A stretch of 64,000 bases of DNA from Bacteroides faecis MAJ27 (GCF_900106755.1 NZ_FNNN01000003.1:248001-312000); one strand, 5' to 3'; counted from the first letter of the stretch, positions 9,089 through 18,884 are shown. Made by a program: numbers and translations. Notes: generated by a model from the letters alone, not told the origin.

Positions 9089-9119
9089 AGCCTCTTACAT
9101 CGAAGTAAGAGGCTTTTTT
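9089..9119 (+). terminator. tRNA operon terminator
   Basis: GCCTCTTAC pairs perfectly with GTAAGAGGC around a short loop and is followed by TTTTTT. Confidence 0.85.
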
Positions 9120-9140
9120 ATTGTGTTCATATCTCAAAAA

Positions 9141-9347
9141 ATGGAATATAACGTAGAAGAATTGAAAAAGGTATTGATTGAGCAATGTAAAGAAGAAGGT
9201 ATATATTACGCATTGATAGCAATCGACAAACAGACGAAAGAGATCGTTCTGCCCCAAAGCCTTGATAATGCTTTAAGTAATCCGGATTACTGCGTTTTCA
9301 AATGCAAGAAAGCAGAGGATGGATATGAAGTAGAAGAGGTAAAATAA
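9141..9347 (+). CDS. Small uncharacterised protein, 68 aa
   Basis: A 68-residue cytoplasmic protein beginning MEYNVEELKKVL, chosen over a GTG at 9123 that lies only three bases after the tRNA terminator. It is charged, with a short helix followed by YYALIAIDKQTKEIV and a Lys/Glu-rich tail. It has no signal peptide or membrane segment and I do not recognise the family. It could be read through from the tRNA operon; no separate strong promoter is seen. Confidence 0.6.
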   Translation: MEYNVEELKKVLIEQCKEEGIYYALIAIDKQTKEIVLPQSLDNALSNPDYCVFKCKKAEDGYEVEEVK

Positions 9348-9516
9348 GCGTAATTTAAAAAAGAAAGTGATGCTTATTAGTGTAGTATTAGGACATTATA
9401 AAATTTAATAATTATTTGAACATTCAAAGTTTTTTCTGTAAAAGAATGTTATATCCAGTCAAAACTGCCATCTTTCACGTAGAAACCTGTCTATAATTGA
9501 AGAAACGCCTATCTAG

Positions 9517-10251
9517 TTACAGTTCTTCACTCTGCTCATACAGTTCGAAGTAAGATTCCTTATCAATCCGCAGTTTGACCCTGTTTTCCCGCTTCTGACC
9601 GGCTAAATTGATAAATAAATTGAAGTATAACTGACTAAAAGAGAGGTCGGAACGATCATAAACGATATCAAAAGTACAGGTTCTGCGGAAGGAGTCGAAA
9701 GTTCCCAGTTTCATCCCTCCCTTGCACATAAAGACTTCAGGAAAGCTTGTCGGAGGATAAGGCTGGAACAGGCTAGCCAGTTGGGCATATACATAATCTA
9801 TCATCCATTCATCACCGGATACAGTCAGTTCTCCTTTCAGACGAAGTTTGATTGCATATTTAGCGGTGATATCCTGCGAAGTGTATATAGGAACCTGGCT
9901 TTCCGCAGGATAATTGCCATCCTTATATCCAAGGCTCATGGTCAGTTTTGATTTACCAGCTCCGTTAAAACTGGCAACATTCTGATCCTTCTGTTGGTTT
10001 TTCAGATCAATCATAAACGTCAGTTTACCCAAAGTCGGGTCATTCGGGTATTGAGCTATCGTATCCAATACATAATCTTCTTCATTATAGCTTCGCACCA
10101 CCAAGACATCCCCCTCTCCGACTTCCAGTGCCGGACCTCCTCTTTCAATATCCACATCGCCTACGGGGTAATATATAGCATCATTATCTCTGACACAACC
10201 TGACATACAAAGCAGTAGAACTGCCAATCCTATTATCTTATTCATCATCAT
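9517..10251 (-). CDS. Lipoprotein of unknown function
   Basis: A protein of about 244 residues with the lipobox MSGC after a hydrophobic segment (MMNKIIGLAVLLLCMSGC). The start is placed among clustered ATGs at 10245-10251 because an AAGGA ribosome-binding site lies just upstream and the longer frame begins before the promoter. The mature part is beta-rich with aromatic clusters (QLYFNLFINLAGQKREN). It resembles the small fimbrillin-like or DUF-type lipoproteins of Bacteroides only in general form. It is divergent from the Crp-like regulator, sharing an intergenic control region. Confidence 0.7.
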   Translation of the reverse strand: MMMNKIIGLAVLLLCMSGCVRDNDAIYYPVGDVDIERGGPALEVGEGDVLVVRSYNEEDYVLDTIAQYPNDPTLGKLTFMIDLKNQQKDQNVASFNGAGKSKLTMSLGYKDGNYPAESQVPIYTSQDITAKYAIKLRLKGELTVSGDEWMIDYVYAQLASLFQPYPPTSFPEVFMCKGGMKLGTFDSFRRTCTFDIVYDRSDLSFSQLYFNLFINLAGQKRENRVKLRIDKESYFELYEQSEEL

Positions 10252-10271
10252 ACACATCCTTATTTTGGAGA

Positions 10272-10329
10272 CAAAGATACATCTTTTTTGAATCAACCCG
10301 ATTTATATCAACCGTTTTTAGTACTTTTG
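10272..10329. promoter_or_regulatory. Divergent promoters, lipoprotein / Crp-like regulator
   Basis: On the minus strand TATCTTTG (10272-10279) drives the lipoprotein gene. On the plus strand TACTTTTG (10322-10329) drives the regulator. The two -7 elements are about 43 bp apart, so control of one could affect the other. Confidence 0.65.
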
Positions 10330-10352
10330 CACATAACAAGACTATTAATGAC

Positions 10353-10937
10353 ATGGATACACTACTAAGAGAAACAGTAAATGCCGTCGTAAATTCCCGC
10401 TTCCCTGAGATGAGTATAGAGGGACGCCGGCAGATAGAAAGCATCCTGATACGTGAAGAATTTCCCAAAGGAGTGATTGCACTCAATGAAGGAGAAGTAG
10501 CCCATGAATTAGTTTTTGTCGGGAAAGGGATGCTCCGGCAATATTACTATAAAAACGGGAAAGATGTCACCGAACACTTTTCATACGAGGGATGTATCGT
10601 GATGTGTATCGAAAGCTTACTAAAACAGGTTCCTACACGGTTGATTATAGAGACGCTGGAACCTGCTATCATTTACCTGTGTCCTTATGACAAGATGCTG
10701 CAGTTGGCAAAACAAAACTGGGAAATCAACATGTTCTACCGGAAAATACTGGAATATTCCCTGATTGTATCGCAAACCAAGGCTGACTCCTGGCGTTTCG
10801 AATCCGCCCGCGAACGTTATAACCTGTTGCTCGAGACCCATCCGGAAATCATCAAGCGGGCTCCCCTGGCAGATATCGCTTCCTACTTGCTGATGACACC
10901 GGAAACATTGAGCCGCGTACGCTCAGGTGTCCTGTAG
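10353..10937 (+). CDS. Crp/Fnr-family transcriptional regulator
   Basis: A 194-residue protein. Residues about 25-120 form a cyclic-nucleotide-binding-type beta roll (FPKGVIALNEGEVAHELVFV, then GKGMLRQYYYKNGKDVTEHF), and residues about 145-190 the helix-turn-helix (LADIASYLLMTPETLSRVRS). It lacks a clear cAMP phosphate-binding cassette and Fnr-type cysteines, like most Bacteroides members, so its effector is unknown. It is likely to act as a dimer and may control the divergent lipoprotein gene. Confidence 0.87.
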   Translation: MDTLLRETVNAVVNSRFPEMSIEGRRQIESILIREEFPKGVIALNEGEVAHELVFVGKGMLRQYYYKNGKDVTEHFSYEGCIVMCIESLLKQVPTRLIIETLEPAIIYLCPYDKMLQLAKQNWEINMFYRKILEYSLIVSQTKADSWRFESARERYNLLLETHPEIIKRAPLADIASYLLMTPETLSRVRSGVL

Positions 10938-11000
10938 AATGCCGGTCCCAGCGATGAAAATCTCCCGTTATCGCTGCCGTAGTCATTCACCATTTCTCAG

Positions 11001-11903
11001 CTATCTGCTTTTCCGGTATTCTTTGGGAGACATGCCGGTGTAATGCTTGAAGTACTTACCGAAGAATGACTGGTTGGCAAAGTTTAGCCGGTCAGCTATC
11101 TCTTGTATGTTCATGCTCGAAGAATTCAGGAGTGCCTTTGCTTCCAGAATCACTAATTCATCAATCCACTCCCCTACTGTCTTTCCGCTGATTTCCTTCA
11201 CAACACCGGACAGATGTTTCGGCGTCAGGCATAATTGATCGGCATAAAACTTCACGCTACGCTCCGACTGATAAGACTGAATCAAAGATTCATAGAAGCG
11301 TTCAAATATGTATTCCTTACGGCTTTTACTTTTGACAACGGCAGAAGAATCCGGTGCATAACTGTTGAATATGTTGCAAAGTTCAAAGAAGAACCCCTGC
11401 ATCAATCCCATTACTACCTCCCTGCGATACATATCTTCCTTATTCCTCAATCTCTTCCTGATGAAAGCATGATACTCTTTAATCATTTCCTGTTCGTGCA
11501 GGTTGAGATCAAAGCAAGGATAATCTTTCAGAAAGAAAAAGAATGAGAGCACATTTCCGACTTTGGGCAATGATTCCAGCAGATTCTTTGATACAGCAAA
11601 GAAAATCCCCCTAAAGTTAGCACTAAACTGACGATGCTCGATGATCTGGTTGGGCAACGCAATAACCATTCTTCCCGGAATCAGCTCAAACTCACGCAAA
11701 CTGATATTGAAACGGGTGGAGCCTTCCAGACAAAGTCCGATGCTTACCACTTCCAGTTTACTGGGACCATTATAAAGGGAAGTAACGCTTTCCGTATCGA
11801 AAAGCGCTATATCATTATCGACAACATCAATACTGTTAGGATCTATATGCTTAGAATGAACTACCGAAGAAATACCTATCTTAGGAACACCTTGAATATC
11901 CAT
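11001..11903 (-). CDS. AraC-family transcriptional regulator
   Basis: A 300-residue protein with an N-terminal cupin-like sensing region and a C-terminal AraC/XylS double helix-turn-helix (about residues 205-300). Motifs are VKFYADQLCLTPKHLSGVVK, NIQEIADRLNFANQSFFGKY and the signature FKHYTGMSPKEYR. The start at 11903 (MDIQGVPK) is preferred because the longer TTG start overlaps the -7 element TATCTTTG at 11925-11932. The ligand is not identifiable. It reads away from the metallophosphatase gene's 3' end, so its target is uncertain. Confidence 0.88.
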   Translation of the reverse strand: MDIQGVPKIGISSVVHSKHIDPNSIDVVDNDIALFDTESVTSLYNGPSKLEVVSIGLCLEGSTRFNISLREFELIPGRMVIALPNQIIEHRQFSANFRGIFFAVSKNLLESLPKVGNVLSFFFFLKDYPCFDLNLHEQEMIKEYHAFIRKRLRNKEDMYRREVVMGLMQGFFFELCNIFNSYAPDSSAVVKSKSRKEYIFERFYESLIQSYQSERSVKFYADQLCLTPKHLSGVVKEISGKTVGEWIDELVILEAKALLNSSSMNIQEIADRLNFANQSFFGKYFKHYTGMSPKEYRKSR

Positions 11904-11924
11904 ACTTTCTCTTTTTATTTGCGA

Positions 11925-11932
11925 CAAAGATA
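11925..11932 (-). promoter_or_regulatory. -7 promoter element of the AraC-family gene
   Basis: TATCTTTG on the minus strand, 22 bp before the chosen ATG. Confidence 0.65.
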
Positions 11933-11998
11933 CCAGTAATAATCAGACATTCAACCTAAGGTCAGATATTATCAGTCAAATAGAACACTTTTCCCCAC

Positions 11999-13741
11999 TT
12001 ATTGACTATCTCCGAACAAAAACTCATAATCGCGTTTGGCAGCCGGAACAGTCCACTTCTCCGGAATGAATTTCCACTGATTCAGCGCCTTCGGGTCCAT
12101 CGCACCTTTCTTTTCTATATAATTCATCAGATAAAAACGAAGGTCCTTATCCGTAGAGAAGATAATACGTTCTTTCAGTTTCTCCTGTGGAATACCTGCA
12201 CCTCTAGTCAGTAATTCACCGCCGCCATTGCCCCGATAAGAGTTCAAAGCCACTTTATAAATCTTATCCATAAGGAAAGGGCTGCCGTCCGCCATGCTGA
12301 TAATGGTTATCTTCTCTCCTTGCGGCTTGGAGACGTCCACAGTATAGATAATACCCGATGCCGAATCAAAATTGAAACTGAAATTCTGGAAAGAAGCTCT
12401 GTCTTCCGCACCTTCGCGGCGTTTCTCTTTGAACCAAAGCAAATGATCGTCCGGAAACTTCATCCGGTTGGTCCACATGAAATAAGACATTTCCAGATAA
12501 TCCTTGATTTCTTTCCCGGATAAGGTCATCATATACAACATATTCTCATACTTATACAGATTGAACATATCGCTGACATACACATCCCCTTTATTAATCT
12601 TCGCATCGAATGAAAGCGGTGCAGCAAAAGAAATCTCCGCGCCGGTGATATCAAGCTGCAAGGTATGAATCAGGTCGATAAAAGCAGACGGCCCGAAGAA
12701 AGACGGACGGGTCGAGATGCTCTCGGTGAATGTACCGATCTTTTTAGAAACAAAGTTGCGGACAGTGTCGTATTGGGGAGCAAAATGCTTCATAAAATCC
12801 TCACTGATTCCGTAATCTTTTGTCGCGGACAATACTCCCCGGATATCTTTGCTGCGCACCTTTCCGTCTTTCAACTTTAAGGTTACGTCGATATTGGACA
12901 AAACGATTCCGTTGCTTGCCGGGTCGATAACCAGTACTGAATCTCCTGCCACATTCATTACCTTCTTACATTCACGTGCATGATCGTGCCCCATCAGTAC
13001 AATGTCAAAACCGGGAACATTCTTTGCAACATTCAGAGAAGCGTTTTCATTGTACTTACCGGACATTTTGAAAGCTTCCTGCCCCGCATGAAACAAACCG
13101 ATCATCAAGTCCGGATTCTCTTTTTCACGGATGATCTTCATCCATTTGCGTGCTGTCTCCTCCATATCGTCAAAGCGCAGCCCCTTCCACAGATTCTCGG
13201 AGAGCCATGCAGGGATAGCAGGAGTGATCATTCCCAAAATGACGATTTTCACTCCGTCACGCTCCATCACCTTATAAGGAGGGAGATGAGGTTCTCCGGT
13301 CGATGTATCGATGATGTTAGCTCCTAACACCGGAAAGTCACAGGTATTTATCCAGCGGTCGAATACGGCACGCCCGGTTTCCACATCATGATTTCCCATA
13401 TTTCCGGCATCATACTTCATATAGTTCATCATTTCCGCGCAGAGATGAGGAGAAACCGTATCTATATAATTATAGTAATAGGCGGTAGGTTGCCCTTGCA
13501 GTATATCGCCGTTGTCGAGCAAGATAAGATTTTCCTTATACTGTTCGCGCTCTTTCTGCACAAAAGCATATATTCGCGCCAGACTGCCCTGCCAATCCTT
13601 ACGGGTAATAAAATTATAAGGATAATAATTACCATGTACATCACTTGTCTGTACAATTTTCAGCTTCACAATTTTCTCCTGTGCCGCAACAGAGAGCACG
13701 AGGCAAAGAAGCCATACGTAGATACATGCAAATCGTTTCAT
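11999..13741 (-). CDS. Secreted bifunctional metallophosphatase / 5'-nucleotidase
   Basis: A 580-residue protein with a signal peptide (MKRFACIYVWLLCLVLSVAAQ), predicted periplasmic. The N-terminal metallophosphatase domain shows QTSDVHGNYYP, LLDNGDILQG, NMGNHDVETG and LMGHDHAREC, the metal-binding blocks of UshA/CpdB-like enzymes. The C-terminal 5'-nucleotidase domain (about 340-540) ends with NSYRGNGGGELLTRGAGI. It would hydrolyse nucleotides or 2',3'-cyclic nucleotides. Its ATG overlaps the stop of the upstream sensor kinase by 4 bp, implying translational coupling. Confidence 0.88.
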   Translation of the reverse strand: MKRFACIYVWLLCLVLSVAAQEKIVKLKIVQTSDVHGNYYPYNFITRKDWQGSLARIYAFVQKEREQYKENLILLDNGDILQGQPTAYYYNYIDTVSPHLCAEMMNYMKYDAGNMGNHDVETGRAVFDRWINTCDFPVLGANIIDTSTGEPHLPPYKVMERDGVKIVILGMITPAIPAWLSENLWKGLRFDDMEETARKWMKIIREKENPDLMIGLFHAGQEAFKMSGKYNENASLNVAKNVPGFDIVLMGHDHARECKKVMNVAGDSVLVIDPASNGIVLSNIDVTLKLKDGKVRSKDIRGVLSATKDYGISEDFMKHFAPQYDTVRNFVSKKIGTFTESISTRPSFFGPSAFIDLIHTLQLDITGAEISFAAPLSFDAKINKGDVYVSDMFNLYKYENMLYMMTLSGKEIKDYLEMSYFMWTNRMKFPDDHLLWFKEKRREGAEDRASFQNFSFNFDSASGIIYTVDVSKPQGEKITIISMADGSPFLMDKIYKVALNSYRGNGGGELLTRGAGIPQEKLKERIIFSTDKDLRFYLMNYIEKKGAMDPKALNQWKFIPEKWTVPAAKRDYEFLFGDSQ

Positions 13742-15663
13742 TCTTTTTCTATTTTAAGCGGATGTGAGAACATGAACCGTGCTCCTCCCGTATATTCGGA
13801 GTCGATCCATATATCACCTTTCCATTTGTGGACAATCAATTTACAGATAGACAATCCCAGACCTGTTCCCTGGGCATATTCGTTCAGTTTCTCGAAACGT
13901 TCGAATACCAGTTTCTGTTTCTCCTTCGGGATGCCACACCCCGTATCCGTCACCGAAAACACGGCCATACCTGTCGCCTTATTCACCGAGAATTCCAGTG
14001 TGATCTTTCCTTTTTTGGTGAACTTATCCGCATTAGACATCAGGTTGATAATCACCTGCTGCATACGCTGTATATCCGTCACCATATCGAATGACTCGTA
14101 ATCGCTGGCAAACAGAAACTGATTGCCGGACTGCCGCGAAACACTGACCGATGCTACCACCTGCCTGCATACCTGCACCACATCACACTCTTCCCAAGTC
14201 AAAGTCACCCTATTCGCCTCCAGACGTGAGAGATCCAGAATATCATTAATCAGGCGAAGCAACAAATCCGAGTTCGTCTTGATGATCTGATAATAAGTCT
14301 GTTGCTCCTCCTCCGTGCTGCCGCCTACAGCGAGCACATCCGAGAAACCCACAATCGAGTTTAAAGGAGTACGTATCTCATGACTCATATTAGCGAGGAA
14401 AGCACTTTTGAGACGGTTCGATTCTTCCGCCCTGTCTTTTGCCACCCGCAGGTCTTTTTCGGATTTCAGCAGTTCATCCCTCAGACGCTTGGTACGGAAA
14501 TAATAGAAGAGCGAGATACACAGGCCCAGCACCAGAATGACAAATAGCGCACATGCCGACCAAATCTGATAAGTATATTGCTGATAAAATGAAACCGACT
14601 GATTGATAATCTGCACATCAAAAGGAAGAACCTGCGGATTCAAGCTCCACTCCTTCACTTTCCGGCTGTCGAGTACGGCTTTGCAACCGATAACGGAAAG
14701 ATGTTGCCGGTCATCCTCCGGATATTGATCTATCTGCACAGATGACAATGCCATGTCTTTTCCCAGTTTCCTGTAGTCGGGCAACACTCCGCCGATGGCC
14801 CAGTATCCCAGACTCACAGAGGACGGAGTAAAAGCGGGAATGGTCGGAGTAGCCTCCATCATGGCATAAGTCGCATTCCGCATGAAATAACCCTCGTTCA
14901 TGTCTACCCGCCAAGTACCTACCATAATCACCGTATTCTCCGGCAAATGGCGCAACTCTTCTACAATCGTATAAATTGTATGCCGACGGCCATCCATCAA
15001 GATCAGGTCAAGTTCGGGAAACTTCTTCATTTCCTTCCGCACCAGTGCCTGCATCGTGACACCACCGTAAGTATTGTCCGAAATAAAGGCGATATGTTCC
15101 GTATTCGGATAAAACGCCTTGATCATACGGACATTATCTTCTATATTATATTGGTTGATAAATCCCGACTTCAATTCCGGTATATCCATTTGATCGGCAA
15201 ACAGATCGACCGATTCCGGCATCCATGTGTCCAGTCCGGCAACCGTATCCTTAGGCAGTATGACGATGTTGCTACTGGCAAGGCTACACATCACCGGTAC
15301 CTTCACCTGTATGGAATCCCGTTGAGACAGATACGCTGCCCAGGCTTCCTGTCCCAGCAGAATGATTTGTGCCGGATGCTTTTCTCCCTGGTATTTAGAA
15401 AGAATCTGCGTCATCATGCCGCTCCAAAGCGGGGCTTCGGAGAAACTTTTGCAGTTCATGTTTTCAATGACAATATCACGTTTTCCTCCCAGTTTACTAT
15501 ATTCTTCCATGTAGTCGGAAATCGTTACTGAAGTTTGATGCGCAGCGGGATTATAAGAACAGATAATTAAGATCGGCTTTTTATCATTAGAGACAGCAAA
15601 TAACTCTGTGGCCTGAAAAAGCCATAGCAAACAGATAAACAGGTATCCTATATATCTCATCAT
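13738..15663 (-). CDS. Sensor histidine kinase with periplasmic ABC-substrate-like sensor domain
   Basis: A 641-residue protein with a signal/anchor at residues 3-23. The periplasmic region (about 25-355) resembles ABC-type substrate-binding (ABC_sub_bind) domains (KPILIICSYNPAAHQTSVTI and HIAFISDNTYGGVT). A transmembrane helix lies at about 360-385, HisKA has phospho-acceptor His428 in SHEIRTPLNS, and the HATPase domain has N544, DTGCGIP (573-579) and GTGLGLS (599-605). It has no receiver or output domain, and no response-regulator gene is adjacent. It is cotranscribed with the metallophosphatase, suggesting it senses or controls a phosphate- or nucleotide-related signal. Confidence 0.88.
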   Translation of the reverse strand: MMRYIGYLFICLLWLFQATELFAVSNDKKPILIICSYNPAAHQTSVTISDYMEEYSKLGGKRDIVIENMNCKSFSEAPLWSGMMTQILSKYQGEKHPAQIILLGQEAWAAYLSQRDSIQVKVPVMCSLASSNIVILPKDTVAGLDTWMPESVDLFADQMDIPELKSGFINQYNIEDNVRMIKAFYPNTEHIAFISDNTYGGVTMQALVRKEMKKFPELDLILMDGRRHTIYTIVEELRHLPENTVIMVGTWRVDMNEGYFMRNATYAMMEATPTIPAFTPSSVSLGYWAIGGVLPDYRKLGKDMALSSVQIDQYPEDDRQHLSVIGCKAVLDSRKVKEWSLNPQVLPFDVQIINQSVSFYQQYTYQIWSACALFVILVLGLCISLFYYFRTKRLRDELLKSEKDLRVAKDRAEESNRLKSAFLANMSHEIRTPLNSIVGFSDVLAVGGSTEEEQQTYYQIIKTNSDLLLRLINDILDLSRLEANRVTLTWEECDVVQVCRQVVASVSVSRQSGNQFLFASDYESFDMVTDIQRMQQVIINLMSNADKFTKKGKITLEFSVNKATGMAVFSVTDTGCGIPKEKQKLVFERFEKLNEYAQGTGLGLSICKLIVHKWKGDIWIDSEYTGGARFMFSHPLKIEKE

Positions 15664-15703
15664 ACTTGTAAGTTTTGAAGTGTTACTATCTCATTTTAGG
15701 CTG

Positions 15704-15751
15704 CAAATATACTAAAACTTGTCGGCTATAACAGATTTATGTGTATTTTTG
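15704..15751. promoter_or_regulatory. Divergent promoters, histidine kinase / tex
   Basis: TATATTTG on the minus strand (15704-15711) faces away from TATTTTTG on the plus strand (15744-15751). The latter excludes the longer upstream start for tex. Confidence 0.7.
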
Positions 15752-15780
15752 TCGCTCATTCATTCGCAAAAAAATTGTAT

Positions 15781-17913
15781 ATGGAACTATTTCACCAAAT
15801 GATTTCCGGATTACTGGGAATACCGGAAAGACAAATCAGCAGTACTCTCCATTTATTGGGAGAAGGTGCCACCATCCCTTTCATCAGCCGTTACCGTAAA
15901 GAAGCCACAGGCGGACTGGACGAAGTACAGATAGAGAACATCAAGGAGCAACATGACAAGTTGTGCGACATAGCCAAACGGAAGGAAACGATTCTTAATA
16001 CCATCAACGAGCAAGGCAAACTCACTCCCGAACTCGAAAAGCGTATCAACGACACCTGGAATCCTACGGAGCTGGAGGACATCTACCTGCCCTACAAGCC
16101 CAAACGGAAGACCCGTGCCGAAGCAGCCCGACAGAAAGGGCTGGAACCGCTTGCCATGATCCTGATGCTGCAAAGAGAGAACAATCTCAGCGCCAAAGCC
16201 TCCGCCTTCGTCAAAGGTGAAGTTAAGGACACAGAAGATGCACTGAAAGGCGCCCGTGACATCATCGCTGAGCAAGTGAATGAGGACGAACGCGCCCGTA
16301 ATGCCATACGTAACCAATTCGCCCGTCAGGCAACGATCACTGCCAAAGTAGTGAAAGGCAAGGAAGAAGAAGCCGCCAAATACCGTGATTATTTCGATTT
16401 CTCCGAATCACTGAAACGCTGCACCTCCCATCGTCTCCTCGCCATTCGCCGCGCAGAATCCGAAGGATTGCTGAAAGTATCCATCAGTCCGGATGACGAA
16501 GCCTGTCTGGAACGCCTCGACCGCCAGTTCGTACATGGCAACAATGAATGCAGCCGTCAGGTAAGCGAAGCCACTGCCGATGCCTACAAGCGTCTGCTCA
16601 AACCTTCCATTGAAACAGAGTTTGCTGCACAGTCCAAAGAAAAGGCTGATGACGAAGCTATCCGTGTGTTTACGGAGAATCTCCGCCAATTGCTCCTCTC
16701 TCCTCCGCTCGGACAGAAACGGGTACTCGCTATCGATCCCGGCTTCCGCACAGGCTGTAAAGTAGTCTGTCTGGATGCGCAGGGCAATTTGTTGCACAAT
16801 GAAAACATCTATCCCCACCCTCCGGTCAATAAAACCGGCGAAGCGGCTTCCAAGCTCCGCAAAATGATAGAAGCCTATGAGATTGAAGCCATCTCTATCG
16901 GCAACGGAACAGCCAGCCGCGAGACGGAAGACTTCATCAATCACCAGACTTTCGACCGGCAAATTCCGGTCTTCGTGGTCAGCGAACAGGGAGCTTCCAT
17001 TTATTCGGCATCCAAGATCGCCCGTGATGAATTTCCCGATTATGACGTAACGGTGCGTGGAGCAGTCTCTATCGGTCGCCGGCTGATGGACCCGTTGGCA
17101 GAACTGGTAAAGATCGATCCCAAATCCATCGGCGTCGGACAATACCAGCATGACGTAGACCAGACGAAATTGAAAAAAGCCCTCGACCAGACTGTAGAAA
17201 ACTGTGTGAATCTGGTAGGTGTGAATCTGAATACCGCAAGCAGCCATCTGCTGACATACATTTCCGGACTGGGTCCGCAGCTGGCGCAAAATATTGTCAA
17301 CTACCGCGCCGAGAACGGAGCTTTCAATTCGCGTAAGGAATTGATGAAAGTCCCCCGCATGGGTGCCAAAGCCTTCGAACAGTGTGCCGGATTCCTCCGT
17401 ATCCCCGGAGCAAAGAATCCGCTGGACAACACAGCAGTGCATCCGGAAAGCTACCACATCGTAGAGCAAATGTCGAAAGACCTGAAATGTACCGCCAACG
17501 AACTGATTGCGAATAAGGAACTACGCCAGAAAATCAAGATATCGGACTATATCACGCCGACTGTGGGCCTGCCGACTTTACAGGACATCATGCAGGAGCT
17601 CGACAAACCGGGACGCGACCCGCGTAAAACGATCAAGGTATTTGAATTCGACAAGAACGTGCGCACCATCGCAGACTTGCGCGAAGGCATGATCCTGCCG
17701 GGCATCGTAGGCAACATTACGAATTTCGGAGCTTTCGTCGATATAGGTATCAAGGAAAACGGGCTTGTACATCTTTCCCAGTTAGCCGAGCGATATATAT
17801 CCGATCCTACGGAAATCGTATCCATCCACCAGCACGTCATGGTCAGAGTGATGAATGTAGATACCGACCGGAAGCGGATTCAGCTTAGCATGATCGGGGT
17901 ACAGCAAGACTGA
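15781..17913 (+). CDS. tex: Tex family RNA-binding transcription accessory protein
   Basis: A 710-residue protein of normal Tex length, starting MELFHQMISG. Domains in order: N-terminal Tex helical region (RYRKEATGGLDEVQI), central YqgF/RuvC-like domain (LAIDPGFRTGCKVVCLD), helix-hairpin-helix region (GPQLAQNIVNYRAENG and RMGAKAFEQCAGFLRIP) and a C-terminal S1 domain (GIVGNITNFGAFVDIG). It binds RNA and nucleic acids in the cytoplasm and associates with transcription; exact function differs between species. Its last 29 bases overlap the convergent CPBP protease gene. Confidence 0.95.
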   Translation: MELFHQMISGLLGIPERQISSTLHLLGEGATIPFISRYRKEATGGLDEVQIENIKEQHDKLCDIAKRKETILNTINEQGKLTPELEKRINDTWNPTELEDIYLPYKPKRKTRAEAARQKGLEPLAMILMLQRENNLSAKASAFVKGEVKDTEDALKGARDIIAEQVNEDERARNAIRNQFARQATITAKVVKGKEEEAAKYRDYFDFSESLKRCTSHRLLAIRRAESEGLLKVSISPDDEACLERLDRQFVHGNNECSRQVSEATADAYKRLLKPSIETEFAAQSKEKADDEAIRVFTENLRQLLLSPPLGQKRVLAIDPGFRTGCKVVCLDAQGNLLHNENIYPHPPVNKTGEAASKLRKMIEAYEIEAISIGNGTASRETEDFINHQTFDRQIPVFVVSEQGASIYSASKIARDEFPDYDVTVRGAVSIGRRLMDPLAELVKIDPKSIGVGQYQHDVDQTKLKKALDQTVENCVNLVGVNLNTASSHLLTYISGLGPQLAQNIVNYRAENGAFNSRKELMKVPRMGAKAFEQCAGFLRIPGAKNPLDNTAVHPESYHIVEQMSKDLKCTANELIANKELRQKIKISDYITPTVGLPTLQDIMQELDKPGRDPRKTIKVFEFDKNVRTIADLREGMILPGIVGNITNFGAFVDIGIKENGLVHLSQLAERYISDPTEIVSIHQHVMVRVMNVDTDRKRIQLSMIGVQQD

Positions 17914-18781
17914 TTGCCTCCCGCTTTTCGCCCCACCACACAATTAAAATCGTAAAGATTATCATAAGTACTGTACAAATGAGCGAGCCTTCAAAACCAA
18001 AGGCTCCGCCATTCAGTACGTTTTCTTCGGGCAGATGCAGCGTCAACAGCGATGTTCCCAGATCGTTTCCACTTACTTGATATCCCAATATCGGGCCTTG
18101 AATCCAGTTCCAAAAAAGATGGAGGGAAATGGGGAAACAAAGATTCCGTGTATATAAATAGGAAGCACCGATCAACATACCTGCAATCACCAGGTTCAGC
18201 ATCGGCAGAAAAGCCACATTCGGGTTGAAGATATGCAGCAATGCAAACAGCAGTGCAGAAACGAAAAGAGCCAGGAATTTATTCATCCGGGTATGCAGCA
18301 GACGCCCGAGTATGTAGCCGCGCATCATGATCTCTTCAGTCAAGGCCACCAGCAGGCAGAACACAAAAGTGCCGAGCAGATTTAAAGGATCGAACTGAAA
18401 GCCTGTTACTTCTACTTCACCTATAGCCAGCGAAAGCCCGAAGCCGATCAGGTAGAGCAACATCGCCACCAGCAGTCCATACCACAGTCCCCGGACATGC
18501 CCTTTCAGTGTCAGCCCCAAGTCAGAAAAGGGGCGGCGTTCAAAATAAAGCAGAATCACAGCCGGAGTCAACACAGACAGCAGCATATTGGCTTCCGTCA
18601 CAGTGTACACCAACAATCCGGGGTGTCGCGCCTCATCGCCAAGAATCAGAGACAATAATCCGAATCCTATTGTACCATACAGTCCCATACATACGAAAAG
18701 CCCCAGTGCAAACAACAGGATACACGCCCATACGGGAAGTCTTTTCGGTTCTTTCTTTTCTCTGATTTCTTCTGTCTCCAT
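17885..18781 (-). CDS. CPBP-family intramembrane glutamic endopeptidase
   Basis: A 298-residue, very hydrophobic protein with about eight membrane segments. The CAAX/Abi motifs are present: EEIMMRGYILG (the EExxxR box, about residue 150), then LFALLHIFNP and HLFWNWIQG, carrying the metal-site histidines. Members cleave prenylated or small membrane proteins or serve as bacteriocin-immunity proteins; the substrate here is unknown. The promoter TAATTTTG on the minus strand (18806-18813) fits the start. The 3' end overlaps tex tail to tail. Confidence 0.87.
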   Translation of the reverse strand: METEEIREKKEPKRLPVWACILLFALGLFVCMGLYGTIGFGLLSLILGDEARHPGLLVYTVTEANMLLSVLTPAVILLYFERRPFSDLGLTLKGHVRGLWYGLLVAMLLYLIGFGLSLAIGEVEVTGFQFDPLNLLGTFVFCLLVALTEEIMMRGYILGRLLHTRMNKFLALFVSALLFALLHIFNPNVAFLPMLNLVIAGMLIGASYLYTRNLCFPISLHLFWNWIQGPILGYQVSGNDLGTSLLTLHLPEENVLNGGAFGFEGSLICTVLMIIFTILIVWWGEKREAISLAVPRSC

Positions 18782-18855
18782 TTTTACTTTTTGTTAATCA
18801 CGCTACAAAATTAGATATAAAACATAAAAAAACATCGTGTCTTACCTATTTTTCC

Positions 18856-18863
18856 TATATTTG
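18856..18863 (+). promoter_or_regulatory. -7 promoter element of the LRR protein gene
   Basis: TATATTTG lies 21 bp before the ATG at 18885, excluding the longer in-frame start at 18837. Confidence 0.7.
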
Positions 18864-18884
18864 TCAGAACAAATCTGCATAATT

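Noticed and set aside
13388..14101. 237-aa plus-strand frame
   Set aside because: It lies antisense across the metallophosphatase/kinase junction and has no recognisable protein features.
16408..17469. 353-aa minus-strand open frame
   Set aside because: Shadow of tex on the opposite strand; no signal, motif or promoter.
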